Assembly: GCA_002633005.1 (NCBI GenBank)
Contig: NMRA01000443.1
Coordinates: 272,361-336,360, forward strand
Length of the DNA: 64,000 nucleotides
Direction of reading: 5' to 3'
Source: Phoronis australis
Lineage: Eukaryota > Phoronida > Phoronidae
Both the position numbers and the translations under genes were made by a program. Under the pieces are notes generated by a model, which was given only the letters and a program-made list of their open reading frames with translations, made no database searches and was not told where the DNA came from. Shown here in pieces: positions 59,471 through 64,000 of the stretch. How positions within the stretch are numbered: position 1 is the first letter of the stretch; each line of letters starts with the position of its first letter.

Positions 59471-59476
59471 AATAAA
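59471..59476 (+). terminator. Possible TBC1D25 polyadenylation signal
   Basis: This is an aataaa about 1.17 kb after the stop. An attaaa nearer the stop (about 58692) is an alternative. The choice cannot be made from sequence alone. Confidence 0.3.
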
Positions 59477-61560
59477 TTGTTTTGGAAAGGTATTGGCAAT
59501 TGTTCAGTTTCCGTGGGATAGGCCAATGCATTTTTGCTTAACGAATGCGCCGAGACCGTTGCACCGTTGGCAGGGAACTTTTTGTGTGCCCACGCATATA
59601 CATGTACATATAATGTATATCCATATATATTTATTTACCTATCCGGTTGTCCGCTCGATATCTCAAAAACCCTTGGTCGGATTTTGATGAAATTTAGCAC
59701 TGGGTGAAGTGCATCACTACAACGGTTCATGCCAATTTTCAAGGAAACATGAAACAATGTTGTGTGACATTTAAAATGTGCCGGCACGATTAAACTTTCA
59801 GACTGACTCAGTCGACCACCGCAGCACTACCTAGTGGCCATTTTGTTCTCGACCAGGGACTTTAAGGTTGTCTGCAACCTTATTCACAAAAATTGGCCAT
59901 TTTTACAATATTTCACGTGTGTCTAGCAAAATATCTTCACTCTGGGGGAACTTCAAATACAAAATATAAACCGCATAGCGAGAAAAAAAATTCGCAGAAC
60001 CTTGGCGCACAACCGCGTGGATATTTGTTTACTATTTATCAAAGGTTAAAGGGCTTTCAATTAAATCGAATCTCCCGCCAGGTACAGAACAGCTTCGTAT
60101 ACCCTCAGTCCATTCATTCATAAAGTTGCCATAACATTGGGCTAACGAGGTGTTCTCATGATAGAATGGTGTCGCGGAAACGAATACAAAACGTAGTTTT
60201 GATCCTCAGGGAGTTGTACGTCTACATGCATACGACCCGTTGGCGTTGAAAACGAATGCTACCAATCACCTCTTGCCTCTGTGGTCATGAGCTAAGAAAA
60301 TTCAATTGACATTTCGATATTTCGTTCTCATGCTAATGACGTACTTTAACCTCCGATTCGACTTTTGTGATCCATTTCTTACTTGGTTTCGTATCAGTCT
60401 CCCTGCACTTGACGTGTACAGGCTATGAACTATGACCTACTATTTGAGGTTTTAATGATAATTAGGTTAGTTACGCACTGCAAAATCAGTTGACATTGCG
60501 AGTGAACGTTGAAATAGCTAACATAGTTAAGGACTGTATAGGTTATGTGTACCGAAAACAAGTTTTCACCGAATAATTAACCGAAGACCTTGAGATTTTC
60601 ACTTGTCGGCTTTTTCTCGGCTTCGACTTTATTTGAACTTAGGAACACTAGTTCTCGAAAACGGATGGATGGATGTCGCTGAAACTTTCCAAACTTAATA
60701 TTTTAGTCATCAGTCTCAAAAACACTGTTAGGATTTTTGATATAAAGGCCTAGTTTTTGCGTAATGTGACAAAGACGAATACGACTTCAATTTTTTACAA
60801 AAATACCTTACGTCTTGCGAGTTGATTTGTCATAGAAACCAAACGAACAGACTAATCGAAAATTCCTAACAGCATTTTTGAGGTAACTGGTGAAGTTTTC
60901 ATTTAAAGAAAGTTTCATTAAAATCGACCGAGGGGTTATTTTGCTATGAGTATACCTTTCTTAAAAGTGAAATTTTGACTTAAAAAGGTTTTTACGTAAA
61001 AGTAACAATGACACATAAATACGAAAAGTATATTTATATTTCCTGGTCTTTTTTCTTTCAGAAAATATATACTTTTACTAGTTGACAAAGCTTAGTTTTC
61101 TGATGTACGAGTTAGAATGGAGGCCACTAGATAAGGTTGAAGAAAACCTTGAAGGTTTTTTGGGCAGAGCGTTTCTGGATGATATCTAAAGGCCTGATGG
61201 GCGCATTTCAATGAAACTTGGAACAGAAGCGCGGGCACCGTTTGATTTTCAAGCGGATTCGACTATTGCAGCGCCACCTAGTGGTCCTTTTGTATGAAAG
61301 CGTTTCTGGTAGAGAACTGAGATAGGTGGATTTCAATGTAAGTTGACACAGATACGTGATGTCACTGCGCCAACACCATTAAATTTTTGGGCGAATTTGA
61401 CCACTGTAGCAGCTGTTGTTTTGGGCAAAGAGTGTTTTCGGATGATATATAGAGACGGGTTTTCCGAAACTTGAGTGGGAAGTAGGCGATGCAGCCCGGG
61501 GACTGATCCAGGATTTTGAGTTATGGGGCCAGAGCACAGGAATAACCAGAATTTCGGCAG

Positions 61561-61806
61561 ATGCGCGCGCCCAGATTAAATGTAGGTATGCAGGATTCTC
61601 GAATTTTTTGGTTTGCGGACCTTTTGACTAAAAAAAAACACGATAAACGGTGTTTGTTCAGGGCCTATGCATTGTTTATTCACCCCCTGAGCCCCCCTGG
61701 TTGCGCGCATGCGCCTAGTCAGCAATTCGCAACCCTGCCAAATGGTATCTGGTGGAATTTTAGGGAGGGCATGGCCCCTTGCCCCCCCCCACGCCTAAAT
61801 CTGCCA
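61561..61806. mobile_element. MITE-like copy of the TGCGCGCGC-CAG family
   Basis: It starts atgcgcgcgcccag and carries cccccctggttgcgcgcatgc and ccaaatggtatctggtgg, then ends near cgcctaaatctgccac. It is the closest relative in this window of the copy at 38093-38345. Confidence 0.7.
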
Positions 61807-63270
61807 CAGCGATGACCACGCTCGGGCATCATTTAATTTTCGAGCTCATTCGACTACTACTACTGCTGCGCCTCATAGTGGCTCTTAGAACCATATCGTT
61901 TGCGATACACGAAGCGCATGTCAACGCCTCAACGTTGCTCTTTTTATAGAAAATATCACTTGGGTTATTTGCCCATATGGCCCAAAATATTTGGACTCTA
62001 AAAATCCTTCCTCCTTGCCAGAAGCTTTCGTTGACCACTTGCTCCTGTACTGGTGCGTTTCGTAGACGCAAAATTCTCGCGCAGGAACTTAGTGTCATGA
62101 GCTTCTGTTGTAGTGCATAGCGATATTTCACGCCCTTGCGCCGTGACCTTACTTTTCGTGACTGAGAGCCCATGGGCATGGGCGGCGTGCCATAGGGGCC
62201 TGAGGGACTTTAGCCCTCCACTTTTTTCAGTGCTGCGCTGCCAATGGCCCATGGGTCTATGAAACACAGGAATAGCTCGTCTCTTTATTTAGGTGTGATT
62301 CTTGGGATGAGCTGTCACATAGTGTGCGCAATATCGTAAAACGTGGAAAATGAACAAGAATCGGGTTTCGGATTTTGTCTTACTCGGCAACCAGATATTC
62401 AGAAGCGCCGTTACCATTGATATGCGTAAATATACACGTGCCTCGCTGACAAATATGAAAAGAGCAAATATAAGGTCATTGTTGTAATTTGTGTTTTTCA
62501 ATTTGTTTTGACAATGCCTAGTAACTCAAGCACTTTTTTATTCAAACTGTCGTGAGAACGGTGCCGTGGCCCTATAGGAGTTTTTCGAACAAGACCATGA
62601 CGCTAAATCGTCGTGAGAGACCGTCCGGAGTTGGTATATGGTGCAATTCAGGACGTCTGGGCTCAACAGAAAACCATATTTCTACTGTGAGTCTACACCA
62701 ATGGGATAAACGAGAGTAGTTCTACTTGCCGCATCAGCTGCAGGTATCATTATCTCTTTTATGACAAACAACATGTGACTGGGCAAAGGCTTTTCAAATT
62801 AGTGTAGATAATCCAGTGGAGCGTGAGATCCCTGAGGTCCCTGTCCAGTCCTCACGACAATTCCACGTTATGATTTACATGAATTGAAGAGCTTCCGATA
62901 TTAACTCAACCAGAAAGACGCCCACTAAGGATGTAACAACAGGCAGGCTCATCTACTTAAAATATGTTGGATTTTGTAAGAATCTCCTTTCATTGTTAGC
63001 TTTCTCTCTGGAAGAATACCAAATAGCGTGATGTCAGTCGCTTCTTAAAGGAGATACCTTACGCCTTTTCAAAATTCACTAGATTCTTTGGGGTATAAGA
63101 GAATTCAGATGAGCGCCTTATCCATAAGAAAAGAAATCCCACGTAAAACCCCAGGCGTTGTGGCAAGCTATTGAAATCGCAACCTGCCAAATTCAGTAAG
63201 GAAATGACGATGTAGGACCTAGTGAAACCCACAATCCGTCTAAAAAACTAAATGCTGATTTTGACCACTT

Positions 63271-63350
63271 TGTGCTATAGTGTTCACCTCAATTTGCTCT
63301 TTACTGAGATTGTGCTATAGTGTTCACCTCAATTTGTTCTTTACTGAGAT
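63271..63350. repeat. Two-unit 40 bp tandem repeat
   Basis: The units 63271-63310 and 63311-63350 (tgtgctatagtgttcacctc...) differ at one base. This looks like a recent duplication. Confidence 0.95.
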
Positions 63351-64000
63351 AGGAACTGATTTTTGGTCTTGCAAGGAAGACTGTTTGTTATTCCTCGAGA
63401 CGCTGACCATGACATGCCGCGACGACTAAACTTGTAGAAGCTGCGAATAAAATGCCACTGATTTATAAATTTTGCTTATTTTAAATAATCAGCAATTTGG
63501 GACCATTTCAAAACCATAAGTGGTCTAAATCAAAATTTAATTTTTCCGACCAGGCAGGAAGGTTTATAAGCGCTTATTAAGTGTTGTGTCTCGTTCTCAC
63601 AAAAATAATGCCGGTGAGTCTTCACAAGTACAGTGTATTGGTACGTAGAGTGGGACAAAATTGCCATCTTGTGACACAAGCGGGATATGGGCAAACAGTA
63701 CGAGGGTCTTATAGACCTTAGGTGGATTCCCGCAGTGCAGTAACTTCCTGTTCAGAAAAGTTGGGCAAAAATCACTTTGCTTCATGTCTTGCAAAAGTTC
63801 AAATTGGCTCAGCGAATGTGTACGTACACCGAAATCTTTTCGATGATCTCTGGACTACGCTCGTCGAAGTTTGCCGAGCGTTCTTTTTTTAAATTTAGTT
63901 ATTTTTCCCCACGGTATTAAGTTAAGCATCGGGAAATAAGGAATAGCTGGCATGTGTTCCGTATGTACAGTCTACGCTTTCGACCCAGAAGTTGGTAACG

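Larger units (their letters stand above)
58298..64000. other. 3' flank of TBC1D25; repeats, no gene recognised
   Basis: The likely 3' UTR runs on from the stop. Beyond it lie repeat modules at 59640-59860 and 61190-61950, a MITE copy at 61561-61806 and a 40 bp two-unit tandem at 63271-63350. The small ORFs here show no family resemblance. Nothing supports another gene. Confidence 0.6.

Overview
This is 64 kb of animal nuclear DNA with spliced genes, GT-AG introns and abundant non-coding DNA. The most likely source is an amphioxus (lancelet, Branchiostoma). The three recognisable proteins are conserved and vertebrate-like. The alternating near-identical blocks around single N characters look like a highly polymorphic diploid assembly. 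Several introns carry tandem repeats that include the splice site itself, a habit I recall being reported for amphioxus 'mirage' minisatellites. The species call is inference; another invertebrate deuterostome is possible.

Layout. (1) 2.5-23.5 kb, plus strand: IFT122, a subunit of the intraflagellar transport A complex, in 25 recognised coding exons. Only the short first coding exon is missing. (2) 24.8-32.3 kb (or 34.5 kb), minus strand: SEC13, a WD40 protein of COPII coats and nuclear pores, complete at 318 residues. Its first coding exon holds only the start codon. IFT122 and SEC13 converge, with stop codons 1.3 kb apart. (3) 38.5-58.3 kb, plus strand: TBC1D25, a Rab GAP, complete at 739 residues in five exons, including a 15-codon first exon and a 1.76 kb last exon that carries the whole TBC domain. 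SEC13 and TBC1D25 are divergent. (4) 58.3-64 kb: 3' flank with repeat debris and no recognised gene.

Between and inside the genes lie a degenerate CR1/L2-like LINE (35.5-37.9 kb) with a MITE nested in it, a second LINE-type RNase H remnant (51.4-52.0 kb), a THAP-bearing element with 20 bp terminal inverted repeats (45.08-45.92 kb), several MITE families, a tRNA-derived SINE and long palindromes. Four of the five N characters (3750, 21832, 32849, 54296) join two near-identical copies of the same stretch. These are best read as unmerged alleles. One of them falsely duplicates two IFT122 exons, and one duplicates the SEC13 start exon and its promoter.

The most interesting signal is in IFT122. 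At least seven of its introns carry tandem duplications anchored on an exon-intron boundary: donor side in introns 5, 7, 9, 11, 13 and 23, acceptor side in intron 18. They range from one duplication with a mutated donor to a six-unit 57 bp array in which every unit carries an intact donor. Intron 20 also holds a decayed copy of part of exon 21, and intron 6 appears to be of the GC-AG class. The three genes share no pathway beyond trafficking in general: cilia (IFT122), ER export and nuclear pore (SEC13), autophagosome/endosome (TBC1D25).
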